Source: Xanthostigma xanthostigma
Taxonomy: Eukaryota > Arthropoda > Insecta > Raphidioptera > Raphidiidae
Assembly (NCBI GenBank): GCA_963575645.1
Contig: OY754465.1
Location: 6,014,001-6,078,000, forward strand
Length of the DNA: 64,000 bases
Direction: 5' to 3'
Shown here piece by piece: positions 18,438-30,860 of the stretch. The position numbers and the translations under genes were made by a program. The notes beneath the pieces were generated by a model. That model ran no database searches, was not told the DNA's origin, and saw only the letters and a list, made by a program, of their open reading frames with translations. Each line of letters starts with the position of its first letter. Position 1 is the stretch's first letter.

Positions 18438-18843
18438 AAAGGCTGCTGCACATGAGGCTGGATTTGCCGCTAGATTTGACTACTAGTTTTCTAGTGCCGG
18501 TTTTCACACGAGACGTCTTTTCAAGCTTGTTTTGTGGATGGATCTGGTGCGCGCGCAGTGACAGTTCGAATATAAACACAGAGCAAAATGACGCCATGTT
18601 GGTTTGTGGGCGTTTGTTCATGTCGCCCACGTGACAAGATACTGTTTCCTGATTGGTTCTTGCTCAAAGCAAACAGAGGACCTAGCAAGAAAAATAGCCC
18701 CTGTTCTAATTTTAAAATCTATCTTGTGAGCTAGCAGGCGAGCTCGCAGTGACGTCATTTCCAGCCTCATACCAAGCCTGCCGACCAGCAGAAGTCCAAA
18801 CAGTGTTTATAGCAGTGTTTTCAGCCTCGTGTGCAGCGGCCTT
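18438..18843 (+). mobile_element. family Z TIR element (AAGGCCGCTGCAC), copy 1
   Basis: Ends AAGGCTGCTGCACATGAGG / CCTCGTGTGCAGCGGCCTT. Other copies: 19931-20374, 20500-21689 (composite), 55119-55499 (minus, truncated). No coding remnant recognised; a PIF/Harbinger MITE is one possibility. Confidence 0.65.
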
Positions 18844-18952
18844 ATCAAGAAAATTTATATACATATATATACATAGTAAAAACGAAAACTCATAAATTCT
18901 TACAACAAAAGACTTACGAAAATGTATTTTTAATTGAAAATTCGATAAAGTA

Positions 18953-19457
18953 CAGTAGAGACGCGTTAATCCGAACCTTCATAATCCGGATTCTTTGGTA
19001 ATTCGGACAATCGTTTGATAGTATTATGTACATTGTAGTCCGGATTTTTCCAGTTTCAGTAATCCGGATCATGATACTTAGTTATTGAGTAGCTGTACCG
19101 GCACTATTTGCGTCAACACTATTGGCCGGCGGTGTGTTACAAACAGTTACATACATATTTGTTGCCGGAGAAGTTAGGTGGTTTTAGTATGTATGTAGTC
19201 GTTGTCAAACTCAGATAGAATTACATAGAGAACGCACTATGGCGCCGCGTAAACGATCACACGTTACTTTATCACTGCAAGTAAAAAACGAAATTCTTGA
19301 CAAATTAAAAAAGGGAGCCTCAAATAAACAGTTAGCTGCAAAATATGAGCATTTTAGTTTGTTTTCTTGATAATTAAAATTACTTCCAGTAATCCGGACA
19401 TTTTGATAATCCGGATCAGCTGTGTTTTAATTAGTCCGGATTATCGCGACTCTACTG
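18953..19457 (+). mobile_element. internally deleted pogo/Tigger element
   Basis: Ends CAGTAGAGACGCGTTAATCCG / CGGATTATCGCGACTCTACTG, TA duplication (18951-18952, 19458-19459). Contains the first part of a transposase frame. Confidence 0.85.
19239..19370 (+). pseudogene. pogo-type transposase N-terminus (43 codons)
   Basis: ATG 19239 opens MAPRKRSHVTLSLQVKNEIL, the start of the helix-turn-helix DNA-binding domain of pogo/Tigger transposases (continuing DKLKKGASNKQLAAKY). The frame ends at TGA 19368 where the interior of the element is deleted; DDE domain absent. Confidence 0.75.
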
Positions 19458-19459
19458 TA

Positions 19460-19930
19460 TATAATAAATAACGCTGTCAATGGCCAATTTTCCTGGCTAT
19501 ACCTTCCCCCCTACAAGAAAACGTTTAAGAATAAAGTTATTAAAGATGTAACTGTGGAAACTTTGCTTTGTATATCTAATAGTTTCTGAGATGTTTCAGA
19601 AACACATTTATGAAAGTGTTACGACGCCAAAAATCGTAAATTTTAAATCTATCACCGGTTTCGAGATAAAACCTAAATTGTCTTCACGTAAGTCTTCTCA
19701 CGGATAAAAATATGTAGTATGCATTTCGTATTATTTTAAAATAATATTAATGTATAAGAAGGCATGTATCAAAAACAGACATTGTTAAAAATAAACTTTA
19801 TAACATCTTCAGAATATATTGTTAGAGTAAATCTTTGTAGCTTCTTGATTTATAATAAAATTAAAGACAGGACTGTAATTGAGTTGTAATTTTCATTTCG
19901 TGGCAAGCATAACAAACAGGAGAAAAATAA
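19460..19930. other. no gene recognised
   Basis: No supported feature. Confidence 0.4.
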
Positions 19931-20374
19931 AGACCGCTGCACACGAGGATGGTTTTGCCGCTAGATTCCTTGCTAGATTTGACTGCTAGTTTTCAAGCGC
20001 TGGTTTTCGTAATGGCTCTTATGGACTCGCTTCACAAGTATGTATTGAAGATGGATTTGGTGAGCACGCGGTGATAGTTTGAATGTTAACAAAAGTGGAC
20101 GTTTATTGTCTCTGAACAGAACACACACTATGACGCAGTGTTTGTTTGTGGGCGTTTGTACATGTCGCTCACGTGCGACAAGATACTGTTTCCTGAGTCT
20201 TGCTCAAAAGAAGCAGACGAACAAGCAAGAAAATTAACCCCGGTTCTAATTTTGAAATCCATCTTCTAGCCTCGCGCGTGAGTAAGCAGTGACATTTCTA
20301 TCTTCGTAACCCGCACGGCAGCCAGCCCAAGTCTCTGCAGTGTTTCTAGCGACAAACCAGCGTCGTGTGCAGCC
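19931..20374 (+). mobile_element. family Z TIR element, copy 2
   Basis: Begins AGACCGCTGCACACGAGG and ends CGTCGTGTGCAGCC; homologous to 18438-18843. The last bases of the right end are replaced. Confidence 0.6.
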
Positions 20375-20411
20375 ATATATTTAATGACTAAATAAATTAA
20401 ATAAATTTAAT

Positions 20412-20900
20412 AGTTAGAAAACAGTCATTTGCTGACTCACTTCTTGGGTCACGCTTCCACTTATGGCGACTAGCAATATAGAAGTTATTAAATTTAATAT
20501 ATGGCTGCACAAGATGCTGGTTTGTTGTAAAAAGAAAGAGTTAGAAAAGAGTCATTTGCTGTCTCACTCCATGGGTCACGCTTCCACTTATGGCGACTAG
20601 CAATATAGAAGCGTAGGTAACTCATGAAGTGAGACAGCAAATGACTGTTTTCTAGCTCTTTCTTTTTACTTGACCCGTTGTGCGCAAGTGAGCGGCTGTA
20701 GAGGGGCAATAAGTAAGTGGAATAGAGCAAGCCACCTCCCTTTCACAGCCTAGTTCCATGTGCAAACTGACGCTGCAACTGACATGCTTCCATTGACGGA
20801 CATGCGCATGAGATTCAGAGTATAATAAGTGAAACATACGTATAAATGTCTGCACCGTAGTGTTTAAGTCTTTTTCCCGATCTTTGCTAGCAATATAGAG
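20412..20900. repeat. family A repeat, three fragments
   Basis: Two same-orientation fragments (20412-20484, 20531-20612) and one inverted (20613-20900) of a repeat whose complete copy lies at 38554-38858. Shared markers: CTAGCAATATAGAAG ends, GTCATTTGCTGTCTCACT, AGAGCAAGCCACCT. Confidence 0.7.
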
Positions 20901-21689
20901 AGTATTAAATATGGGGAATTATAAAACGGTTGAATAAAAAAAAATTTGGTGACTGATGATGAGATACTGTTTTATTAACTTGAGATATTAAAATAATAGT
21001 TGGGTGACTAAATTACTAAGTGAGCGACTAGAATGCCTTCGGTAATTTTTATTTTTTTTTTCACTTTGAGACTACAACTTAAAACTCACATTTTCATAAA
21101 AATTGAAAACCACCGCTTTTTTTAATAAAGGGGTTTGCAAATTGTCTCGCAGTGAAACGCGATAAGGCCAAGGTGGAGTTTTTAAAAAAATAATTCCGGG
21201 GTGAACGATAAACGGGTATGCGAATTGTAATTCCGGGGTGAACGATAAAGGGGTATGCGAATTGTCTCGCAGTGAAACGGGAAGGGGCAAATGTGGAGTT
21301 TTTAAAAAAACAATTCCGGGGTGAACGATAAAGGCGTATGCGAATTAAATAGTTAATAATTGTTATGAATAGAACTGCGTTTTCTAAAAAATGTATATTT
21401 AATTGACAGTATAAATATATATTTATATTTTTTAGAAAACGCACTTCTATTCAAACAATTAACTATTAACAACTTAGTAATTTAGTCGCTCACTTAGTAA
21501 TTTAGTCACCCAACTATTATTTTCTCGTCACGTGCAGTCAGTCGCTCACTTAGTAATACAGTAACCCAAATTGACTATTTTTGTCACCCAAAATTGTAAT
21601 TTACAGTCACTCGTTTAAATACTACCCTTTAAATATTATAGTCTCAGCAGTGTTCCTAGCGACAAAACCAGCGCCGTGTGCAGCGGCCT
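20500..21689. mobile_element. family Z element, composite copy filled with other repeats
   Basis: Outer ends GGCTGCACAAGATGCTGG and CCAGCGCCGTGTGCAGCGGCC are a family Z pair. Between them lie family A fragments and an inverted-repeat block (20992-21521). Confidence 0.5.
20992..21521. repeat. perfect 39-bp inverted repeat around a tandem repeat and a hairpin
   Basis: 20992-21030 and 21483-21521 are exact inverted copies (AGTTGGGTGACTAAATTACT core). Inside: tandem repeat 21128-21345 built on ATTCCGGGGTGAACGATAAA and CTCGCAGTGAAACG units, then a foldback 21347-21470 (GTTTTCTAAAAAATGTATAT arms). Confidence 0.8.
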
Positions 21690-22091
21690 TTAGTACGTGC
21701 TATGCGAAGCCCGTATTACAGCAAACAAATAGTGTTGGTTTACTTCAGTAGGTAGTAATAAGAGGCATTTGGGAGGGAACAACTAATTAACGCCTGATTA
21801 TATTGGCAACCGCAGCTGAAAAGCTCCGTATCTTGTATCGAGATAAAGGCTTTGTATGTATCTTCTGAAGTTCTAAGGCGATTACATAATATAGGTATAG
21901 AAACAAACTTGTTATCAGTCAGTGCTGATGAATGCCTACGCATTATCAAGATAATAGGTAACTCGACACTTAAAATAGAATCTACGTGGAATTAAAATTT
22001 AAACAAAGTTCACAAAAATTACGGACAGAACAAAAAGTATTGTTCCAGGTTTCGAAAATGCAGGTTTTCTTTAAATTCTTAATTTATATTA
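21690..22091. other. no gene recognised
   Basis: No supported feature. Confidence 0.4.
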
Positions 22092-22421
22092 CTGTAGAAC
22101 ATCGATATGTCGAAAACCTCCAAAACTCAAAAAAATGTTTTGTTCCCTTCCCTTCAAGCCCCAAAACCTCCATTACTCGAAATCTCAACCCTCTATAGGT
22201 CAAAATAATCAAGCCATTTCAGTAGATATTTTCCTGGAAAAAATTAATTGGACCTCTGTATCTCGAACATAGCAACTGAAAATTAGAATGAATCTTAACC
22301 TCTAGAAGTTGAATATTTTCTTACAAAATACTTCTAAGTCGAAATCGTTCATAAGCCGAAAACTATTTAACTCGAATTTTTTGGCGTCTTCCTTGAAGTT
22401 CGACTTGCAGAGGTTCTACTG
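22092..22421. mobile_element. pogo/mariner-type MITE, TA target
   Basis: Ends CTGTAGAACATCG / GAGGTTCTACTG flanked by TA. Interior rich in CGAAA/TCGAA steps, as in pogo relatives. Non-coding. Confidence 0.6.
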
Positions 22422-22823
22422 TATAAAGAAAATCAAATCGATTCAAGAGACTGAAAATGTAACGAAATGTGTTGCACGTCAAAACTATTAATTCTATTGA
22501 TTTTTGGAAGAAGGTCTTTAAATAAAAAATTGTGTGTGTGTGTTTTACTTCTGTGATGTGTAGTGTAAAATACAGAATATCTTTTTTTAATATATAACAA
22601 TAATGCTTTTAAGTATCGATCGAATCTTTCATATATAACTTTTTTCGACAGTTGCTCGTTTTCTAGAGAATTAAAAACGCAGATTATGGTCACTTATTTT
22701 TTTAAATTACATACTAAAATTTTATATACAGCTATAAAAATCTCATGTTATTAAAATTTCAATCGCTATTGACCTCAGTTGACAAGCGTCTATAAGCTAC
22801 TAACAAGTTTTAAAATATTTTAT
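22422..22823. other. no gene recognised
   Basis: No supported feature. Confidence 0.4.
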
Positions 22824-22837
22824 AGGTGATCAGTATA

Positions 22838-23041
22838 AATCTTTGATTAACGTCTGAATAGAACTCTTCAAATAAATAAAATTGTCAGCCAATTTTTTTC
22901 AGACTATATATTGACACAAATAAAATTAAGAATCAATAATACAAAATATGACGTTTCGATCTGGATTAGTTTTTTATTTATAATTTTATTTGTGTCAATA
23001 TATAGTCTGAAAAAAAATGGTCGACAATTTTATTTATTTCA
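22838..23041 (-). mobile_element. Penelope-like palindromic element, 14-bp target duplication
   Basis: Same family as 17424-17614, reversed: tail ATCTTTGATTAACGTCTG, then palindromic arms. Flanked by AGGTGATCAGTATA at 22824-22837 and 23042-23055. Interior keeps GATCGAAACG... on the minus strand (near 22948). Confidence 0.8.
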
Positions 23042-23055
23042 AGGTGATCAGTATA

Positions 23056-23499
23056 CTTAAAACCTAAGGTGGCTCCTGAAACAACAATTAGTTGATTTTA
23101 AATTATTTTAGTCAGTACTAGGTCTCTCTTAGATTGCTGAACGACTCAACATAAATTACTGTTTTTATAAACCATATTGTGAGATAACTTCAAAGTTTCA
23201 AGCAGTATATTCTGCGTCTCTGAATAAGCCATTTGACTCGCTCGATTTTCAAATGAAATAGTTACTCAACTTGGAAATATCATTCTTGAAACTTTTGAAA
23301 CAAATGAATTTATAAAAGACATCCTGGGATTAAAAGAATATATTCTTTATGCTATATTGAATTTCCAGATAAATTGGATTATTTTGTGACGTCTTCAGAT
23401 CCGATATTGGAAAAGCTATTTTATATTTTATATATTATACAGATTATATCAATAAGTAAAGTGTATACTGAGCGTTTGTAAAAAAATGCATATATGATG
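23056..23499. other. no gene recognised
   Basis: No supported feature. Confidence 0.4.
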
Positions 23500-23507
23500 A
23501 TTTAGTT

Positions 23508-24027
23508 CAGAGGTCCCCAAACTTTTTGGTCTCGTAGACCACTTGCAATGTTTTTAGGTTTTGGGTAGACCCCCTGCTTATTTGATATTGATTTTTTGTA
23601 AATTCATTAATTTCAAATGTATTTTTGATAACCGGTATAGTGCTACTCACTTTGAACGATTTAAAATAACGATAGTGAAATGTAGTGTGAAATGTTTATT
23701 AATTAGATTCAAATTAAACGAATCAAATTAAAATTTACTTTCTGTTACATAAAATAACTAAGCAAAAAATAAATGCTTTTAGTGTGAGGGATGAACCTGA
23801 TGCTTTAATAATAAATTTTCAACATTTGGCATCAGTTTAGTTATATTTAATGTTAAATCTCTTCGGTTAACGATGTCCAGTTTGTTTCTTTTTTTGTTAG
23901 GACATTCACTATCGTTGACCTCCATTTTCATTTCATGGACCCCCAATTTTTTTCCCCGCTGACATGGACCCCTTGCAAGTTGTCGTCGACTCCTGAGGGT
24001 CGATATAGACCACTTTGGGAATCACTG
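23508..24027. mobile_element. hAT MITE, target duplication ATTTAGTT
   Basis: Ends CAGAGGTCCCCAAACT / CACTTTGGGAATCACTG; ATTTAGTT at 23500-23507 and 24028-24035. Homologous to 29667-30207. Confidence 0.9.
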
Positions 24028-24035
24028 ATTTAGTT

Positions 24036-24852
24036 ACTGCATTTACGTTTTATAATTTACCACTGTACCCCAGCAAAAGCTACATTTCAAGTTAAGTTTC
24101 AGGTGGTTAACAACCGAAGTTAAAATAGAGAAATTCTTCTTGGATTTTTTTCAACTTTACATATAGGCGAGCCCAGGATGACCACATACCTGGAAAACCT
24201 GGAATTATCAGGTAATTTAATGCAACGTGGAAATATTAAGGAATTTTAAAAAGTATTAGGGAAAAACAGCATTTTGAAGTTTAAAATTTCTAGTTTTAAA
24301 AATTTCTTGTTGTTTTAAAACTGCCTTCAGACTCGAACAAAAGTTTTTCCAAGCTTTATGAATACCTGGTCAAGCTTCAATTTGTTTTTTTTTGTTTTCT
24401 ATGCGACTATTTATCGCTGAGATATCGGAGATTAAGTAAAAAGTAACCTTTGGTTTTTACCATCGAATTAATAATAATCGTACAGTAAAAAGAAGGTTTA
24501 CTGTGCCATCATTGGCACATCATTTGTTTACGAGATAAAGTTTTGTATGCTTGAAAAAATGCGAGAAAATTATTTTGATCCTCAATTTTGATTTCAAAAA
24601 GTACACAAAAATTTCTTTAATCAAAACTTTAAGTGTTTCGATCCTACAAGTAAGATATTGAAATCATGGAGAAGTATAATAAATTTCCTGGAAAACCTGC
24701 AATTATCAGGGAAATTTTAAATCATTTTTCTATGGCCACCCTGGATACGCTTTTTACCCACGACGGAACGGAGAAAGTAAATGCGATTAGGGTGAGAGAT
24801 TGTTTGTTTGTGTGTGCACTCGAAAGTATAGCCAATTATCTCGAAAACGGTT
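24036..24852. other. no gene; possible old MITE at about 24173-24748
   Basis: CCAGGATGACCACATACCTGG near 24174 and its diverged inverse ending GGCCACCCTGG near 24748 share CTGGAAAACCTG.AATTATCAGG inside. No clean target duplication. Confidence 0.35.
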
Positions 24853-24860
24853 CAATCGAT

Positions 24861-25451
24861 TAGTGATCATGACTCTTTGGGAGCTAGCTCCGTGCCCTCC
24901 GCTCATTAAAAAGAGTCGCTCAGAGAGAGTCGTTCAAAGGAGCGACACTAAACAGTACGCACTACACAAGAGTGCAGACTGCATAGGTGTGAACTGTCAT
25001 CATGAATGCTCAGGAGTTACGTAGCATTGCGCAGCACAATACACACACTCAGCTCTGTGCTATTTTAATATTATGATTCTGATCTTATATTATTCGCATT
25101 TCGGATTAACTATAAAGTATAATAAAAGCTGAACAATAATAATGTTTATTGTTACAATATTATATCTTTGTCAACGACGTCAATGTGAATGGTTTAAGTC
25201 ACAGTAAACTTAGTAGTATTACAGTTACAGTGGGTCATTCAACATTAAATGACTCAGCAAAGATAACTCCGTAAGTGCAAATTTCACTAGTGCCTCTGTG
25301 GCCTGTGCTGTATGCGCTCTGTAAATGTGCGAATGCAACAGTACAGAATAGCTCAGCACAGAGCAATGGCGCTCGGAGTGAGTCATTCACAAAAAAAAGA
25401 GCGACTCGCTCCGATCCGAGAAAGAAGTCGTTCAGGAACAACACATCACTA
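24861..25451. mobile_element. hAT-type element, target duplication CAATCGAT/CAGTCGAT
   Basis: Ends TAGTGATCATGACTC / GAACAACACATCACTA with 7 of 8 bp matching flanks (24853-24860, 25452-25459). Interior has GAGTCGCTC/GAGCGAC repeats in both orientations. No transposase. Confidence 0.7.
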
Positions 25452-25459
25452 CAGTCGAT

Positions 25460-26433
25460 TCAGATGCGGTTTTCTTTAAAGGATTAATTCATCTGCGATG
25501 ATTCTTAGACGGAAATAACTTATTGTATCAACTACACCGGAACGATTTTTTCACGCATATAGGTACTTCAAACGAAGAATAGCTGCAATCCAGAGCACTT
25601 CACGGACACCTATAAGCTTTCGAATGCATAGTAAGAGGCCAAACTACATACAAATACGCATATAAAGTCTCAGCGGACCCACTTGCTCGTGGACTGCGTC
25701 TGTTAATCCCACACTCCGATGATTGCGATGTAAGACAAGGACAATCCCTCACGCAGAACAGAGACAGGGACATAACATGGCACATATATATCTACAACAC
25801 AGGCTCGTTATCAAGTTCCATCCCCAGACGATCGTTGTGGAAAACGGTTGCATTGGGCTTAGACGCAAAGTGGAATAGTGGAATCTACGGATATCGGCCG
25901 TAAGTAGTGGCTGTGCAATAAGTGATAAGCATTTGCATATTAAAGCTTTATTTCGTTTAAAAAAAAACATAATTCAAGTTTCTGCATCTCTACGTTAGCT
26001 TTATAACAAACAGAGTAATGCGAAGTTTAGAAAATGCATTTTTCAGAGATTGGTTACGGATTTCATCCTAGTTGCAATTTATGATAGCGTTGCACAGTTT
26101 ACGGTTATATGCTTTCAGAACTCGTACAAAAATAAAGATTATTTTTCAATCAAAATAAAGGTTATAATACATTTGAAAAATTTTAGAACAATATGAAAAA
26201 AAATATAAAACTACTTTTCTTTCTATAGCTTTGCGTTAACAAACATTTACTTTTTGTTTAAAAACAAATAGCAGAGCTATAGAAAGAAAATTAGTTTTTA
26301 TTTTTTTTCCACTTCGCAAAAATCGAAAAAAAATTAGAGGAATATAAAAGGCGTTTTCTGACAAATTTTGGTGAGTGACACATTTCAAAAACGTGGTTAA
26401 AAAATTATTTTCATTTTGTTTCTTTTTTTTTAT
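25460..26433. other. no gene recognised
   Basis: About 970 bp. The first half is less AT-rich and without repeats in this window; no frame or splice structure supports a gene. Confidence 0.4.
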
Positions 26434-26437
26434 TTAA

Positions 26438-27011
26438 GGTAGTTTGGTAGCCAAATGACTTAAACTTGACCCTAAATGTTTTTATATTTATTCAAAAGAT
26501 TATAATTAAAGACACCTACAGAAAAAGAATCAGATTTTTTACCACACCGTTTAAGAGATATAATTAATTAAAGTTATGCAAAAATACACGAGCCGTTATG
26601 AGTGTCCTTGTTCAATAAATCCGGAAATTGAGGGTTTGTAAAAAATTGACAAACTTGACCCTACAAAAAAAACTTTTTAATGGATAGAGTGATGTCTGAA
26701 ATACATACTGCAAAAATTTCAGAATAATTTACCACGTACTTTTGATTTTATTAATTTTTTAATACTGACAGCCTCTATCTCTGTTGTTTATCTCTGTTGT
26801 TGTAGTGACAGTGACTAGTGACAGTTGAGTACTAATCAATTAATATTTTATTTAATTACATTACTATAACTATTTAATTATAATTCGCATTAAATTAAAT
26901 CAAATTTTTTATGTGAATTTGTATTAATTATTATAGCATGATTTGTGTAATTATTTGAGGAAAAAAGAAAAAGTCATTTATTTGACTTGAGATTGCGGCT
27001 CCCAAACTACC
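26438..27011. mobile_element. TTAA-target MITE (piggyBac-like)
   Basis: Ends GGTAGTTTGGTAGCC / GGCTCCCAAACTACC, flanked by TTAA on both sides (26434-26437, 27012-27015). Second copy 15041-15580. Non-coding. Confidence 0.8.
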
Positions 27012-27015
27012 TTAA

Positions 27016-27995
27016 CTTTAACCTTTAATAACTTATGACGGAGTGAATTTATCGAAAAATTTTAAGAGATCTTTTTTGTAGAGCATTTAATTCCCTACAA
27101 AAATATTGCTCATTGCTGTACGTTCATTTTTTTACGGAAAAAAATTAAATGCAAAAAGAGAAAAAACCCCACGTTATTTAATAGGCGCTTTATTGGCCTG
27201 AAATTTTTTTAGGACAAAAACTAAAAATTTGGGAGGCGGCGTAAAAAAAACAACTTGTACCCTAATGAATAGACATATAGGTTTCTAGGGAAAAGTTTTT
27301 TTTATAGTATTGTGTGACAATATTTGTTTTTGTTCCTTCTCCCGTCGAACTGTAATTGAGATGTTTCACATAAATAATACATTGCAATTTATCAATCTTA
27401 CACTTCTGAATTATGAAGCGTTACATGTTGATAAAAAATACATCGTGTCAAAATTCATTCCCGTCAATTTATTATGAACGAATCTAAAATCGAATCCATC
27501 AATCTTCAATTTTACATCATACTCGATGTGTTACATTCTATAAGTAGGCGGTTTTTTATTCTGAATAATATAGCTTAAGAAAGAACTCAATATTTTTCAC
27601 GGATATTTTCTGAAATATTCTTTTACATGATGATAAATAAGTTTATTTAGATTTATAAGGAAATGGTTGGATCATATTATAAATTGTTCAATACTATAAG
27701 CTGAAGGATTTACTTTTTTTATAAATATTTTCGATCAAAATATGACGGCTTATTTGTTCCATTTGTTATACAAAAAGAATTAAAGGTATACATGAAAAAT
27801 ATATTTTCTTTTGTGTCGAAAAATCAATAATTGCTTTGTATTGGTTGTCTAATTGAAAATGTTCTATTTTTAGAGGAAAAAAAAACGACAAACACATTAA
27901 TTGGAAATAAAAAAATATCTAAGGGATTGAGCAAAATTCCCTCTACAACAAATTATAGTTCATTTTCAAATATGTATTTATACCTATGTTTATTA
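27016..27995. other. no gene recognised
   Basis: AT-rich, no supported feature. Confidence 0.4.
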
Positions 27996-28343
27996 CTAGC
28001 GGTCCCGCCCGGTTTCACTCAAGTGCAAAAGAACGAATGGGGAGGAAGGACATGAGTACGCACGTTCATCTTAGTTTACCGAGATGAATGTTATGTCCAA
28101 ATTTCTTGATGATCGGAGTTACCGATCAAAAGTTTTTGTCGGAGGGACAAATTTTGAGTTATATTTTGTAACATTTTTCATTGATGCTCCGCTCCTATTG
28201 GTCGTAGCGTGATATTATATAGCATAGCTATAGCCTTCATCGATAAATGAACTATCCAACAAAAAAAATCAATTCGAACCAGTAGTTTCTAAGATTAACG
28301 CGTTCAAACAAACAAACTCTTCAGTTTTATATATTAGTATAGA
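27996..28343 (-). mobile_element. non-autonomous Helitron, short copy without tRNA part
   Basis: Minus strand start TCTATACTAATATATAAAAC, end hairpin GGGCGGGACCGCTAG. Lacks the tRNA-derived segment of its relatives by internal deletion. Confidence 0.75.
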
Positions 28344-28935
28344 CTATAGATTAGATATCCGACTTTAGTTTTTTAAAAAGCCTTTAATTTAACCTACTTT
28401 CTCTACTGAAAATCTTGCAAATCGATTTTGACAAACTTTCAGTTATCCGATTTGGATGAAATTTTGCATACACGTGTACTTTCGAAGCGATTTATGTACT
28501 ATAAAATTCAAGACAGCGGACGAATTTTGTCAACATTTTTTATTATTCAACTCAAAATCAATATCTAAGGATTTCCGGAGTTGTCGATTTAAACTTTTGA
28601 TCAAATTTCAGAAATTCAAGATTGTGGCTTCAATATGGTAGACAAATTATCTCATTATTGTTAATCTAAAAGCTTTATATTACTTTATCGCCTTGAAGTC
28701 AACTAAAAACTATAAAGGCTAAAAAGTAAGAAAATTTTGATGTTCTAAAAACTACAATCTAGATTGTAATGTATTATTTTATGTACCAGTGTGACATTAT
28801 GTTAAAACAAGGACTAGCGAGTTTCAACGATCACACGAGTCATAAAAGCATTACAATCTTATAAGTGTATAACACTGTTCGTTGCATATAGAAATAAAAT
28901 AGTGCGTCGCAGAAAAAACTAAGAATTTTTATTTT
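28344..28935. other. no gene recognised
   Basis: No supported feature. Confidence 0.4.
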
Positions 28936-29450
28936 TAACCGACTTCAGAAAAGGAGGAGGTTCTATGTTCGACTGTATATATTTTTTTTATGTATGTTCA
29001 CCGATTTCTCCGTCAATTATGGACCGATTTTCAAAATTATTTCTTTATTCGAAAGAGTGCACTTCCGAGGTAGTCCCATCGGAACCAAGTCAGGATCTGA
29101 TGTTGGAATCCCGAAAAATCGAGGGAAACTCTCAAATTTCAAAGGCACGCATACTTGGCCTACCCATTGCAATACTTTATCTAACACTAAAAAGAGAAAA
29201 ATAAAATATTTTTAACAAAAAAAATTGAACCGACTTCAAAATATGCACTAAAAAGTAAAAAATAATAATTATTGTTATTTTTGGAGTCGGTGTCACATCG
29301 GAATTCGAAAGTAGCAATTTAAATCTTACATGTCTCTAGTTCTCGGAATAGATTTCATTTTGGCAGACACCGACTCCAAAAATAACAATAAATATTATTT
29401 GTTACTGTTTAGTGCATATTTTGAAGTCGGTTCAATTTTTTTGTTAAAAA
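28936..29450 (+). mobile_element. ACCGACTTC repeat with invertible-loop foldback, copy 1
   Basis: Begins AACCGACTTCAGAAAAGGAG and ends with palindromic arms (29209-29294 and 29366-29450; GAACCGACTTCAAAATATGC). The 71-bp loop 29295-29365 is in the opposite orientation to that of copy 2 (34377-34880). Confidence 0.8.
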
Positions 29451-29658
29451 TTTTTTACACAATATCTTAACATTTTTTAATATTTCCAATTTTTTTTGTT
29501 ACGCTCGAAAATGCGGTATCGTTTAAGTATTACGTTTTACTATATAAACAATATATTTAAACTATTAAAAGAACATAAAACTATCTCTTAAAAGACGCCA
29601 TTATCTCGTATCTTCGTTCGTCAATAAATACGAGTGTCATTTCCAGACCTAAGGTATC
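29451..29658. other. no feature
   Basis: Short AT-rich gap. Confidence 0.4.
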
Positions 29659-29666
29659 CTATAGAG

Positions 29667-30207
29667 CAGAGGTCCCCAAACTTTTTTGTCTCGTAGACCA
29701 CTTGCCATGTTTTTCGGTTTTGGGTATAGACCCCTTGCTTATCTGATATTGATTTTTTTTCAAATGCATTAATTTCAAATGTATTTTTGACAACCGGTAT
29801 AGTGCTACTCACTTTGAACGATTTAAATTTATAACGGTAGTGAAATGTAGTGTGAAATGTTTAGTTTTATACATTTATTAATTAGATTCAAATTACACGA
29901 ATCAATTTAAAATTTACTTTCTTTTACATAAAATAACTAAGCAAAAAATAAATGCTTTTAGTGTGAGGGATGAACCTGATGCTTTAATAATAAATTTTCA
30001 ACATTTGGCATCAATTATTTAGTTAGATTTAATCTTAATCTCTTCGGTTAACGATGTCCAGTTTGTTTATTTTTTTGTTAGGAGATTCATTATCGTTGAC
30101 CCCCATTTTCATTTCATGGACCCCCAATTTTTTTCCCGCTGACATGGACCCCTTGCAAGTTGTCGTCAACCCCTGGGGGTCGATATAGACCACTTTGGGA
30201 ATCACTG
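29667..30207. mobile_element. hAT MITE, target duplication CTATAGAG
   Basis: Ends CAGAGGTCCCCAAACT / CACTTTGGGAATCACTG; CTATAGAG at 29659-29666 and 30208-30215. Confidence 0.9.
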
Positions 30208-30530
30208 CTATAGAGTATAAAATAGTGCATCAGAATTGATTTTCTCAGCGTGTGATAAAAGTAACCATCTAGATTATTACAGAGGAAAAGAAACTGAAGA
30301 AGATACACGCAGAGCACGAGTCCATTCTTGGTTAACGCCATAATTTTCTCAAGAAGATCGGTATTTTCTTTTGTTTGTGATTTTACACGTTTCCTTCATT
30401 TGAAAAAAAAATCGAAAATCAAAAGTTTTTTTTTCAACTCCTTAAAATCACCGGTTTGGCCCATTTTTAATAGGCCTGATGCATACATTTCCAACAAATT
30501 ATTCAGGAGGGTATGAAACTTCGCGAAAAG

Positions 30531-30860
30531 ACTCCGCACCAAATACATGGGAAAATAGATTTCGGTGAAATACTTTCTATATCAATCAGTCATTTGATGC
30601 TGAAAAAAGTTTCCAATACAACTTGGGTCTGAAAATCACATTATATACCTACATATATTATATCTCCACGCGTGCCTACATACTGCTCATTGATTGTCAC
30701 AAGACAGCCGTTTTTGATAAGCTTGAAACTTTGAACATCGGGATTTTTAGACCCATGTCGCGTATTGGAAACTGTTTTCAGCATCAAATGACTGATTCAT
30801 TCCGCCCAGTTAGAAATAATTTCACCGAAAAGCCATTTTCCCGTGTATTTGGTGCGGAGT
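30531..30860. mobile_element. foldback element
   Basis: ACTCCGCACCAAATACATGG near 30531 is inverted near 30841-30860; arms continue with ...GAAATAC/...AATTTC. Interior ATCAATCAGTCATTTGATGC pairs with its inverse near 30782. Confidence 0.7.

Noticed and set aside
21128-21345. CRISPR-like array
   Set aside because: Tandem units without unique spacers, and the genome is eukaryotic.
24173-24748. hAT-like CCAGGATGACCA...TGGCCACCCTGG element
   Set aside because: Ends similar, but flanks do not repeat; kept only as a possibility.
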